Assembly (NCBI RefSeq): GCF_031195445.1
Contig: NZ_CP133480.1
Coordinates: 4,022,501 to 4,086,500 of the forward strand
Origin: Acuticoccus sp. MNP-M23
GTDB taxonomy: Bacteria > Pseudomonadota > Alphaproteobacteria > Rhizobiales > Amorphaceae
Reading direction: 5' to 3'
DNA length: 64,000 nucleotides
Shown here piece by piece: positions 33,906-40,859 of the stretch. The translations under genes and the position numbers were made by a program. The notes under the pieces are model-generated. The model saw nothing but the letters and a program-made list of their open reading frames with translations, did not search any database and was not told the DNA's origin. How positions within the stretch are numbered: the stretch's first letter is position 1; every line of letters starts with the position of its first letter.

Positions 33906-35693
33906 ATGACGGCTGCCGGCGTCGTCCTTCCTGCCACGGTGTTCGTGCTGCTTGCGATGACTTTGCTCGTTTCGGCACTGTGCGTCCGGGCCGTGTCCAC
34001 GCGGGTGGCTTTGTCGGCCGCGGCCACAGGCGTCTTCGGCCTTGTTCTGGTTCGGATTGCGGCGCTCGACCCGTTGCTTGCCGGCGGCTGGTTCCAGTTC
34101 GCCGTGCAGTCCACAATCTTCTCGCTCGGTATCGCAGTGCTCATGCTGGCGGCGTTCATCAGCGCGCTTGTCAGCCTCAGAGCCCGGTTCCGCCGGCGCG
34201 ACTCCCTCGCCCTGATCCCGTCTGTCGATCTTGTGGAGCGCTCGGAAGACACGCGGACCGCGCGATTGCGCCGCCTGTTGCGGGGCGAGCACGACAAGGC
34301 GGTCACCGCGAACGAGATGCACCGCTACCTTGAGATGGCCACGGCCAATTCGCAGATCACCATCTACCTGCAAAACACCCGGCTTCAATATCTCTGGATC
34401 GTCAACCCGCGCATGAACCTTGGTTCGGGCAACGTCCTCGGGCTGACCGATGAGGACCTCATTCCGCCGGACATGCAGCCGCTTGTGATCGGCCACAAGA
34501 TGCGTGCGATCAAGACCGGCACAAAACAGACATTCGAGCTCGAGCTGCCGGATGGCGCTGATTCAGCGTGGTTCCGTGTCGACGTCGTGCCGATCCGCGA
34601 GGACGGGGAGGATGTCACCGGGATTGTCTGCGCAGCAATCGATATCACCCGTGCCAAACGTCTCGACATGATGCGAACCGACCTGTCGCGCCGTCTGGCC
34701 GAAACGCTCCAGCGGTTCAACCTGGCGCTGCGCAGCGAGAAGATCAGCGTGTTCAGCCAGGATCTGACCATGCGCTACACGTGGGCCAATGCCGACGAAA
34801 CGCTTGTGGGCTCGCTGATCGGGCGCACGGATGAAGACGTGCTGCTGCCGTCGGATCTCGGCCCCATCGCCAAGCTGAAGCGCGGTGCCATCGAGAGCAA
34901 GCGGCCGCAGTCCGGTGAGATCGGCGTCGGGGAGGGTGGCGACCGCCGCTGGTACGATCTGCATGTGGAGCCGAACATCCGCACGGACGGGCAGGTGACG
35001 GGGATCACCTGCGCGTCGATCGACATTACGGATCGCAAGCGCAACGAGGAGCATATGCGGCTCGTCATGCGCGAGCTGACGCACCGGACCAAGAATCTGC
35101 TGGCTGTGGTCATTGCCATTGCACGCCAGACATCCGCCAACGCGACCGATACCGAAGCGTTCGTGACGGCGTTGATCGGCCGGCTGCGTGCGCTGTCGGC
35201 CGCGCAGGACCTCATCGTGGCCGACGACTGGGCCGGCGTTGCGGTGGACGACCTCGTCAATGTTCTGCTGCGCCAGAGCGTTGCCAGCGGCAACGCCCGC
35301 GTGAAGGTCGACGGGCCGCGGCTGATCATCTCGCCGGAGGCGGCGCAGAATTTCGGTCTGGCGATCCACGAGTTGATCACCAACGCCGTCAATTATGGCT
35401 CCCTGTCGTCACCGACGGGCCTTCTTTCCGTCTCCTGGACCGTGCGGCCGGACGAGAACGGGGAGGAAGAAATTTCGCTGCACTGGAGCGAAGAGAAGGG
35501 GCCAGCGGCCAAGGAGCCTGACCGGCGCGGCTTCGGGATGATGGTCATCGAACGCAGCCTTGCCCGTGCCCTCAAGGCCAAGGTGACGCTGGACTTTGCG
35601 CCGGACGGGCTATGCGCCGAGATCCGCATGCCCACGGCGGGGCTGCTGCCGCAAACGCGCGGAGACCAGGAAAAGCTCGCGCAAGTCAATTGA
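33906..35693 (+). CDS. HWE-family sensor histidine kinase with two PAS domains
   Basis: A 595-residue membrane kinase. Residues 1-100 contain three hydrophobic helices; two PAS domains follow (about 135-255 and 270-380), each ending in the ITGI/VTGI..DIT element. The kinase core has the phospho-acceptor His393 in ELTHRTKNLLAVV and an HWE-type ATPase domain: FGLAIHELITNAVNYGSLS (N box), EISLHWSEEKGP (the HW-E motif) and RRGFGMMVIERSL. It lies 720 bases from ecfG-nepR-phyR, so it is a good candidate for the kinase that phosphorylates PhyR. ATG 33906 is my choice; GTG 33882 or 33885 would add eight residues. No strong ribosome binding site. Confidence 0.88.
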   Translation: MTAAGVVLPATVFVLLAMTLLVSALCVRAVSTRVALSAAATGVFGLVLVRIAALDPLLAGGWFQFAVQSTIFSLGIAVLMLAAFISALVSLRARFRRRDSLALIPSVDLVERSEDTRTARLRRLLRGEHDKAVTANEMHRYLEMATANSQITIYLQNTRLQYLWIVNPRMNLGSGNVLGLTDEDLIPPDMQPLVIGHKMRAIKTGTKQTFELELPDGADSAWFRVDVVPIREDGEDVTGIVCAAIDITRAKRLDMMRTDLSRRLAETLQRFNLALRSEKISVFSQDLTMRYTWANADETLVGSLIGRTDEDVLLPSDLGPIAKLKRGAIESKRPQSGEIGVGEGGDRRWYDLHVEPNIRTDGQVTGITCASIDITDRKRNEEHMRLVMRELTHRTKNLLAVVIAIARQTSANATDTEAFVTALIGRLRALSAAQDLIVADDWAGVAVDDLVNVLLRQSVASGNARVKVDGPRLIISPEAAQNFGLAIHELITNAVNYGSLSSPTGLLSVSWTVRPDENGEEEISLHWSEEKGPAAKEPDRRGFGMMVIERSLARALKAKVTLDFAPDGLCAEIRMPTAGLLPQTRGDQEKLAQVN

Positions 35694-35746
35694 GGACGGC
35701 GCGGCTTCGAGGCATGCCGGCTCCCGCAAATTTGAATATATGACAA

Positions 35747-35772
35747 GGAACTTGGTGCGAGCCGGGCTCGTT
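35747..35772 (+). promoter_or_regulatory. EcfG-type general stress promoter (perfect match)
   Basis: GGAAC at 35747-35751, 17 bases, CGTT at 35769-35772. It lies in the gap after the kinase and directs transcription into the unknown gene at 35843, with an expected start near 35779. Confidence 0.75.
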
Positions 35773-35842
35773 GGTCGAGAGTGTGTGATTGCAGTAATCG
35801 AGTGAGCGCGGTGCAAATCCGCCTCATCGTCCGAGGTCTTTG

Positions 35843-36310
35843 ATGGAGTTCGAAGCGAAGGAACGATGCTGGCAGGAGATCGACCGAATCTCCACTGGGG
35901 TTCTCGTCCATCAGCCAGCCGCTGACCGACGGGCGCTTCCTGTGAACGGCTTTTGCTGCCGTCGCTCCAGTGTCATTGAGCTTTACGCCTCCCTGGACGC
36001 AGCCGAGGGCCTGGAACTCCAGCAGGGGATGACGGTCTGCATCAATTTTGCCGACGCCATCGAATGCGTGTTCGTTTCGCTTCAGGCGAGCATCTCCGGA
36101 GTTGATTGCTCAGGAAACGCCCGGCCGGCTGCTGACCGGAAAAAGAGCACGCCGTGCAGCGTTGGCAGCGGTGTCATGATTGCGGTCCGCCCTTTGACGG
36201 CCGAGTTCTGGGAGCCGCCGGGCCGCGGCTTCATGGATGCGCTTGATATTCTCACCCAGGGCACGAACGACTCGCACACCCTGTCGGCACCGCGGACAAT
36301 CAGGTTCTGA
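35843..36310 (+). CDS. Unknown protein inside the general stress locus
   Basis: A 155-residue soluble protein I do not recognise. It starts MEFEAKERCWQEIDR, has a strand-rich middle (SVIELYASLDAAEGLELQQGM, TVCINFADAIECVFVSLQA) that could be a small beta-barrel, and ends in a Pro/Thr-rich tail. It has seven cysteines, high for a cytoplasmic protein of this size. GAGG lies 6 bases before ATG 35843. Third-position GC is high, as in real genes nearby. A perfect EcfG promoter directly upstream and a terminator directly downstream support it as an expressed single gene of the stress regulon. Confidence 0.6.
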   Translation: MEFEAKERCWQEIDRISTGVLVHQPAADRRALPVNGFCCRRSSVIELYASLDAAEGLELQQGMTVCINFADAIECVFVSLQASISGVDCSGNARPAADRKKSTPCSVGSGVMIAVRPLTAEFWEPPGRGFMDALDILTQGTNDSHTLSAPRTIRF

Positions 36311-36347
36311 GCGGAGAGCGCTGCCAACCCCGAAATGATCGCGTAAT

Positions 36348-36381
36348 AAGAAAGGGCCTGCCGTGCGGCAGGCCCTTTCTT
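36348..36381. terminator. Bidirectional terminator between the unknown gene and ecfG
   Basis: AAGAAAGGGCCTGCC at 36348-36362 pairs perfectly over 15 bases with GGCAGGCCCTTTCTT at 36367-36381, loop GTGC. It serves the plus-strand unknown gene and, in reverse, the ecfG end at 36413. Confidence 0.9.
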
Positions 36382-36412
36382 GTTGCTGGTCAGGCGTCCT
36401 CGCGGCAGCGCA

Positions 36413-36949
36413 TCAGAACTTGCGCGAATCGACCACCGAACGGCTGTGATGGTCCGGCCCATACTCGCCACCCGACTGGACGGACAGAAGCTCTGCCAGC
36501 TTGGTGCGCGCCCGGTTCACCCGGCTTTTCACCGTGCCGACGGCGCAGCCACAGATTTCGGCGGCTTCGTCGTACGAGAAGCCGGACGCGCCGACCAGAA
36601 CCAGCGCCTCGCGCTGGTCAGACGCCAGCTTCCCGAGCGCTTCGCGGAAATCCACCATGTCGAGGTGGCCCAGCTGCTCGGGATGCGTGGCAAGGTTGGC
36701 GGCCATCTTGCCGTCGGCATCCTCCACCTCGCGCCGCTTTTTCCGAAAATCGGAATAGTAGACGTTGCGCAGGATGGTGAAGAGCCATGCGCGCATGTTG
36801 GTGCCGGGTTCGAACATGTCGATGCTTGCCCATGCCTTCATCAGGGCTTCCTGCACCAGATCGTCCGCCCGCTCGGCATTGCCGCTGAGGCTGACAGCGA
36901 ATGCGCGCAGATTGGGGATCTGCCGGATGAGTTCTTCGCGGACAGTCAT
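36413..36949 (-). CDS. ecfG: EcfG-type general stress RNA polymerase sigma factor
   Basis: A 178-residue ECF15-group sigma factor, master of the alphaproteobacterial general stress response. Region 2: LIRQIPNLRAFAVSLSGNAERADDLVQEALMKAWASIDMFEPGTNMRAWLFTILRNVYYSDFRKKRREVED; region 4: LASDQREALVLVGASGFSYDEAAEICGCAVGTVKSRVNRARTKLAELL. The C-terminal tail (GEYGPDHHSRSVVDSRKF) is short. Its ATG overlaps the nepR stop (ATGA), the standard nepR-ecfG operon, and an autoregulatory-looking EcfG promoter lies upstream of nepR. In unstressed cells NepR is expected to hold it inactive. Confidence 0.95.
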   Translation of the reverse strand: MTVREELIRQIPNLRAFAVSLSGNAERADDLVQEALMKAWASIDMFEPGTNMRAWLFTILRNVYYSDFRKKRREVEDADGKMAANLATHPEQLGHLDMVDFREALGKLASDQREALVLVGASGFSYDEAAEICGCAVGTVKSRVNRARTKLAELLSVQSGGEYGPDHHSRSVVDSRKF

Positions 36950-37143
36950 TGTTTGTCGGCCGTCCCGGAATCGTCGCTTTCTGGGTTTTGCGGCAGGTCG
37001 ATCGCGTCAAGCTGGGTCAGAAGCTCGACGATGCGGTCGGGAATGGGTTCGGTCAGAACGGATTCGTACATGACCTTGAGCTGGGTGCCGATCACGTCCT
37101 GCAGAGGATCATCCTCTTCTTTCCCTCTGGGATCGTCTGACAT
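36946..37143 (-). CDS. nepR: Anti-sigma factor NepR
   Basis: A 65-residue anti-sigma factor that binds EcfG, and is itself bound by phosphorylated PhyR in a partner switch. The NepR core is clear: IGTQLKVMYESVLTEPIPDRIVELLTQLDAID, with the two helices joined by a Pro-containing turn; both ends are acidic and probably disordered, as usual. It is first in the operon, with the stop overlapping the ecfG start by four bases, so sigma and anti-sigma are made together. Confidence 0.95.
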   Translation of the reverse strand: MSDDPRGKEEDDPLQDVIGTQLKVMYESVLTEPIPDRIVELLTQLDAIDLPQNPESDDSGTADKQ

Positions 37144-37242
37144 TGGGGTCCTTTATGTCGTTCTCAAGCAGGCTGGACGGAGGTGCAGAAAGTGCACGCT
37201 GATGCACATTGCCACCAAACGGTTTTTTTTGCGTTCGCACAT

Positions 37243-37270
37243 GGAACGATAGTGGCAGGAGAATTGTTCC
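37243..37270. promoter_or_regulatory. Palindromic divergent EcfG promoter of nepR-ecfG and phyR
   Basis: The sequence is GGAAC-N18-GTTCC (37243-37247 and 37266-37270). Read on the minus strand it is GGAAC-N17-CGTT, a perfect EcfG promoter toward nepR-ecfG (starting about 90 bases before the nepR ATG). Read on the plus strand it is GGAAC-N17-TGTT, one mismatch, toward phyR about 100 bases away. Both readings use the same bases, so polymerase cannot occupy both at once. Confidence 0.75.
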
Positions 37271-37376
37271 CAGACCCTAGTGGACTGTCGGTTCCCACCG
37301 AGTTCAATTTTCCAGCTTTAAGCAAGCTATCGGTGGTCATGTCAGGCCACGGCGCGTCGAAACCTGAAAGGCTGCC

Positions 37377-38153
37377 ATGTCGCTGGCTCAGACTATTGCT
37401 CCCCATATCCCCTATCTGCGCCGGTTTGCGCGATCCCTGACCGGGAGCCAGCCGAGCGGTGACGCCTATGTCGAAGCTGTGCTGCAGGCTCTTGTCGCCG
37501 ACTCGGCCCTTTACGAGACCAAGCTGCCGCCGCGCGTCGCCCTCTACCGGATCCTCATCAAGGTGTGGGACTCGGTGGCCGTCAACAACGATGTGGAAGA
37601 GCGGACCGAGCTGTTCGAGAAGCGGCTTGATTCCATGGTGCCGCGTGCGCGCCAGGCGTTTCTCCTCACCACGGTCGAAGGGTTTTCCGTTCAGGAAGCG
37701 GCGGCCATCCTCAACACCGATGTTGCAGGCGTCCGCGGGCTGATCGACGATGCCGGCCGCTCCATTGCCGATCAGGTGGCCACCAGCGTCCTCATCATCG
37801 AGGATGAGCCGATGATCGCGCTCGACCTTGAATCCCTGGTGGAGAGCCTCGGTCACGAGGTTGCCGGCATTGCCCGGACCCACACCGAGGCGATTGACGC
37901 GGTCAATTCTCGCCAGCCCGGCCTCGTCCTGGCCGACATTCAGCTGGCCGACGGCAGCTCAGGCCTCGATGCGGTCAACGAGATTCTTTCCACCATGAAT
38001 GTGCCGGTGATCTTCATCACCGCCTATCCGGAACGTCTCCTCACCGGCGACCGGCCGGAGCCTGCATTCCTCATCACCAAGCCGTTCGAAACCGACACGG
38101 TGAAGGCCGTCATCAGTCAGGCGCTGTTCTTCAGCACGGGTGCTGCCGGCTGA
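37377..38153 (+). CDS. phyR: Stress response regulator PhyR (sigma-mimic + receiver)
   Basis: A 258-residue protein joining an EcfG-like but DNA-binding-incompetent domain (residues 1-125: IAPHIPYLRRFARSLTGSQPSGD.., VPRARQAFLLTTVEGFSVQEAAAILN) to a C-terminal receiver (about 136-250). The acidic pair is at 142-144 (IIEDEP), the phospho-acceptor is Asp187 in VLADIQLADG, and FITAYPE/ITKPFE match the FAT-GUY type receivers used with HWE kinases. On phosphorylation the sigma-like domain captures NepR and frees EcfG. It diverges from nepR-ecfG across a 233-base gap with a palindromic EcfG promoter. Confidence 0.96.
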   Translation: MSLAQTIAPHIPYLRRFARSLTGSQPSGDAYVEAVLQALVADSALYETKLPPRVALYRILIKVWDSVAVNNDVEERTELFEKRLDSMVPRARQAFLLTTVEGFSVQEAAAILNTDVAGVRGLIDDAGRSIADQVATSVLIIEDEPMIALDLESLVESLGHEVAGIARTHTEAIDAVNSRQPGLVLADIQLADGSSGLDAVNEILSTMNVPVIFITAYPERLLTGDRPEPAFLITKPFETDTVKAVISQALFFSTGAAG

Positions 38154-38190
38154 CATTGCCGTGAAGCCCGGCAACGGGCGTGACGCAAAC

Positions 38191-38222
38191 AAAAAGCCGC
38201 GCCTCACAGCGCGGCTTTTTTG
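38191..38222 (+). terminator. Rho-independent terminator of phyR
   Basis: AAAAAGCCGCGC at 38191-38202 pairs with GCGCGGCTTTTT at 38209-38220, loop CTCACA, T-run to 38221. It is 38 bases after the phyR stop. Confidence 0.92.
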
Positions 38223-38276
38223 CTGTCTCGCAGCCCGGCAACCGCCGCCATCCGCGGATGGGGCGGCGCGACGCGG

Positions 38277-38545
38277 CTAGAGCGTTTCTCGCTCATCTTG
38301 ACCCACACGATGGCCCGCTGACGCAGAGTGGCAAGGAGCGTCGCGCAGCCGGTAGCGGTGCTACCGGCAAGCGGTGTGACGCTGTCCACTCTGCCTCAGC
38401 GGGCCACCCGGAGGGCGCCGCCAGGGCGCTTGCCGGACTGCGTTGCAGCGTTTGGCCGTGCGGCCGGCACGTCCGGCACGCTGCGCCTTGCCGGCAAACG
38501 CCCTGACGACGTCGAGTGGGCCAATATGAGCGAGAAACGCTCTAG
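38277..38545. repeat. Palindromic, cloverleaf-like MITE-type element
   Basis: A 269-base non-coding element bounded by perfect 20-base inverted repeats: CTAGAGCGTTTCTCGCTCAT at 38277-38296 and its inverse at 38526-38545; the arms extend to 30 bases (38277-38306 and 38516-38545) with two mismatches. Inside are two more hairpins. Hairpin A: 38311-38331 against 38386-38406, 21 bases with one mismatch, with an inner CCGGTAGC/GCTACCGG. Hairpin B: CAGGGCG, TTGCCGG and GCAGCGT (38422-38451) against ACGCTGC, CCGGCAA and CGCCCTG (38478-38505). No transposase is encoded. The right end overlaps the last bases and stop codon of the photolyase gene. Confidence 0.85.
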
Positions 38546-39903
38546 AGCGCGTTGGCCCATTTGACGTAACCATCCACGTCGAATTTTCGCTTGAGGCCGC
38601 CGGGTGTCATGGAGCGGACCTTGCCGAAGATCTCGCGCTCGGGCCAGCCGCGATCGTGAACGCCGAAGAGCCAGCCGACATTGGCGTAGGAATTACAGTC
38701 CCGCCCGTCGAGCAAATATTTGTTGTTCAGCGCCAGGGCGGTCCGGTACGCGTGACCCGGCGTGTTGGTGTAGGTGATGATCCGCTTGCCCCAGTACATG
38801 CGCAGGTGGTTGTGCAGGTAGCCGGTGAGCCGCATCTCGCGCATTGCAGCGTTCCAGTAGGGGTCGTCGGTCTTGGAGTGCTCCATCTCGCTTGCCGTGA
38901 AGACGGCGGGCCGTTCGTCGCTGGCATGGGCCTCCAGCGTGTCACGGGCCCACCCGGGCAGGCCGCTCACGCTGTCATAGTCCTTGTTGTAGTGGACGAA
39001 GTTCACCGCCAGTTCGCGGCGCACCAGCATTTCGTCCACGTATCCCGCCTTGTCATCGTCGCCCGCGCCGGAAGCCTTGACCGCACGGTAGATGGTCACC
39101 GGCGAGATCTGGCCGAAGTGCAGATAGGGGCTGAGGTGGGAGACGTTGCGGTTGACGATATCCGACCGTCCTTCGCCGTAGGCGTCCAGCGCATCGTCCG
39201 CAAAGGCCTTGAGGCGGGCCATGGCCATCCGCGTGCCCCCCTTGAAGCCATCCACCGGGCCGACGCTGGCGTCGATCTCCAGCGCCTCGATAAAGGCCGC
39301 CACGTCGTCGATCGCGCGATCGTCGGCATGGTCCAGGCCCTTGGCCTTGTGCTCCAGCGTGACGGTGTCGGGCAGGGTGGCAAACTCGTCGGTCCGGTCG
39401 TGCAGCTTGCGGCGGATGGTGCGCGCTGCGCTTTCAAGCTTATCGGATGCGGCCTCCACGGGCACGATCACGTCGCCCTCCACCATTTCGGCGAGGCAGG
39501 GCGCGTCTTCGGCCAGTTGATCGCGCCACGCGGCAAGATGGCGCAGATATCCGCGATCGGTCACTGCAACGCTGGCGTTTCGTGCTTCCGCGGCGGCAAT
39601 TTCGGGTGGTGACCCCAGCCGCAATGCAAAGTGGATCCCGCGCCGCTCCACCGCCTGTTTGGTTTCCGCGATTCCCTCCAGCATGAAGGTGTAGTGGCGC
39701 GCGTTGGCCTCGGGGTAGGTTGGGTCGACGACAAACAGCACTTTCAACGGCTTACCGCATTCGTTGGCGCGTGCTGCCGCGTGCTCCAAAGCCGGATTGT
39801 CAGTGGCGCGCTGGCTGTGCTGCATCCAGTACAGCACGTAGTTGCCGTCGTTCGAAGGCGTCAGCGCGTTGAGCGCCTTCACCCGAGCGTGAGCGCGCGT
39901 CAT
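38542..39903 (-). CDS. Class II deoxyribodipyrimidine photolyase
   Basis: Light-driven repair of cyclobutane pyrimidine dimers with FADH-. A 453-residue enzyme of the class II type: N-terminal antenna domain (GNYVLYWMQHSQRATDNPALEHA), and the FAD domain with LVRRELAVNFVHYNKDYDS, DPYWNAAMREMRLTGYLHNHLRMYWGKRII and NVGWLFGVHDRGWPEREIFGKVR, all diagnostic of class II. Start at 39903 (MTRAHARVKALN) with AAGGTGG upstream; the longer frame to 39933 is less likely. The gene ends KWANAL and the stop lies inside the palindromic element. Photolyases are common members of EcfG regulons, but no good EcfG site reads toward this gene. Confidence 0.95.
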   Translation of the reverse strand: MTRAHARVKALNALTPSNDGNYVLYWMQHSQRATDNPALEHAAARANECGKPLKVLFVVDPTYPEANARHYTFMLEGIAETKQAVERRGIHFALRLGSPPEIAAAEARNASVAVTDRGYLRHLAAWRDQLAEDAPCLAEMVEGDVIVPVEAASDKLESAARTIRRKLHDRTDEFATLPDTVTLEHKAKGLDHADDRAIDDVAAFIEALEIDASVGPVDGFKGGTRMAMARLKAFADDALDAYGEGRSDIVNRNVSHLSPYLHFGQISPVTIYRAVKASGAGDDDKAGYVDEMLVRRELAVNFVHYNKDYDSVSGLPGWARDTLEAHASDERPAVFTASEMEHSKTDDPYWNAAMREMRLTGYLHNHLRMYWGKRIITYTNTPGHAYRTALALNNKYLLDGRDCNSYANVGWLFGVHDRGWPEREIFGKVRSMTPGGLKRKFDVDGYVKWANAL

Positions 39904-39961
39904 TGAACGCCACCTTGAAAGATGGGCGCACAATAGTTAAATTTATTAACCATAGAGAGCT

Positions 39962-39987
39962 GGAACCAGATCACTTGTTACTCTGTT
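39962..39987 (+). promoter_or_regulatory. Candidate EcfG-like promoter
   Basis: GGAAC at 39962-39966, 17 bases, TGTT at 39984-39987: one mismatch in the -10. With GTTCT at 39985-39989 it is again near-palindromic. It reads toward the exported protein gene at 40169, with about 170 bases of leader, in which a 26-codon frame (39999-40079) is open but lacks a ribosome binding site. Confidence 0.4.
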
Positions 39988-40168
39988 CTAGTGAACGAAT
40001 GAATGACGAGGCCGTTAAAAATTTCTCAAAACTGCCTCGTTCCACAGTCTTGTGGCGGTTGTGCAACATCGCCATGTGACATCCCGGCGCGGCATTCCTC
40101 GCGCAGTATAATCGGGCACCGGACAACGGCTGCCCAGCGGGCCACAGGTTCGCAGGAAGGAGAGGTCG

Positions 40169-40690
40169 ATGTCATATTTCAGTCGGATCACCCTCGCCGC
40201 AGCTGTATTTACGGGCTCGGTCGCAGCGGCGGCTTTCGCAGCCAACAACGAACGTTTTTATGAGACCGTGACAACGTCCGTTGGCGACGTTGCCGGCAAT
40301 TTCGTCATTGCGGGGGGCATGCTTTCGGGCGATCGCCATCTCGAATACCCCGCCTACGAAGAATCCGGGGACAAGATGTACGATGACCGCATTTCGGCAT
40401 CGTCCGTCGTGACCCACGTGGAAGTGGTGGGCGGCACGGGCCGCCAGCGGATCGTCCTACTGAACCCGCAAGGCCAGGAAGTCTTCACCCACGACCCCGA
40501 AAACAACACCACCATCGTTGCCAAGGACGTGATGATCCCGTCCATCACCTTCCGCGATGCGCCCGATGCAATGGCTGAGCTTCGACTGGTGACGGCCGCG
40601 CCGAAGATCGAGGCGCCCGCGGCGCTGCGCGAGCAGCTGGTGGCTGGCGTGACCGAGCAGCCCGAGCTGTTCTACCGCGAAGACCTCTGA
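40169..40690 (+). CDS. Hypothetical exported protein
   Basis: A 173-residue periplasmic protein I do not recognise. Signal peptide MSYFSRITLAAAVFTGSVAAAAFA, then a strand-rich domain with no cysteines (VVTHVEVVGGTGRQRIVLLNPQGQEVFTHDPENNTTIVAKDVMIPSITFRD) and an Ala/Glu/Pro-containing end. AGGAAGGAGAGG just before the ATG is a very strong ribosome binding site, suggesting abundant expression. It diverges from the photolyase gene. A near-palindromic EcfG-like site lies upstream, so stress induction is possible. Function unknown. Confidence 0.75.
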   Translation: MSYFSRITLAAAVFTGSVAAAAFAANNERFYETVTTSVGDVAGNFVIAGGMLSGDRHLEYPAYEESGDKMYDDRISASSVVTHVEVVGGTGRQRIVLLNPQGQEVFTHDPENNTTIVAKDVMIPSITFRDAPDAMAELRLVTAAPKIEAPAALREQLVAGVTEQPELFYREDL

Positions 40691-40734
40691 TCCCGCCGCG
40701 GCGTTCAGCGCCGCGCTGGGACCGGATTTCCGAC

Positions 40735-40781
40735 AAACGCCGTCTGCGTTGGGCATATTGCTTTGCATGGACGGCGTTTTT
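40735..40781 (+). terminator. Probable terminator after the exported protein gene
   Basis: AAACGCCGTC at 40735-40744 pairs perfectly with GACGGCGTTT at 40770-40779, followed by TT and a further T-rich stretch. The 25-base loop is long. Confidence 0.5.
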
Positions 40782-40859
40782 GCTTGTTTTCTGGGCGTGA
40801 CCCCGTTGTAACGTTCCGCTTTACTGAAGCGGTCGGCGAACACGGGGTGGGGCGCAGTC

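Noticed and set aside
33544-33909. A 121-codon plus-strand frame before the HWE kinase
   Set aside because: It begins right after the BrkB-type stop without a ribosome binding site, and the product shows no domain-like regularity; kept only as a note in the gap.
39999-40079. A 26-codon frame before the exported protein at 40169
   Set aside because: No Shine-Dalgarno sequence and no hydrophobic or conserved pattern; more likely untranslated leader.
40753-40772. A sigma-54 promoter before the BMP importer
   Set aside because: The GG-to-GC spacing is 11 rather than 10 and the -24 element is poor; the bases are better explained as the loop of a terminator hairpin.
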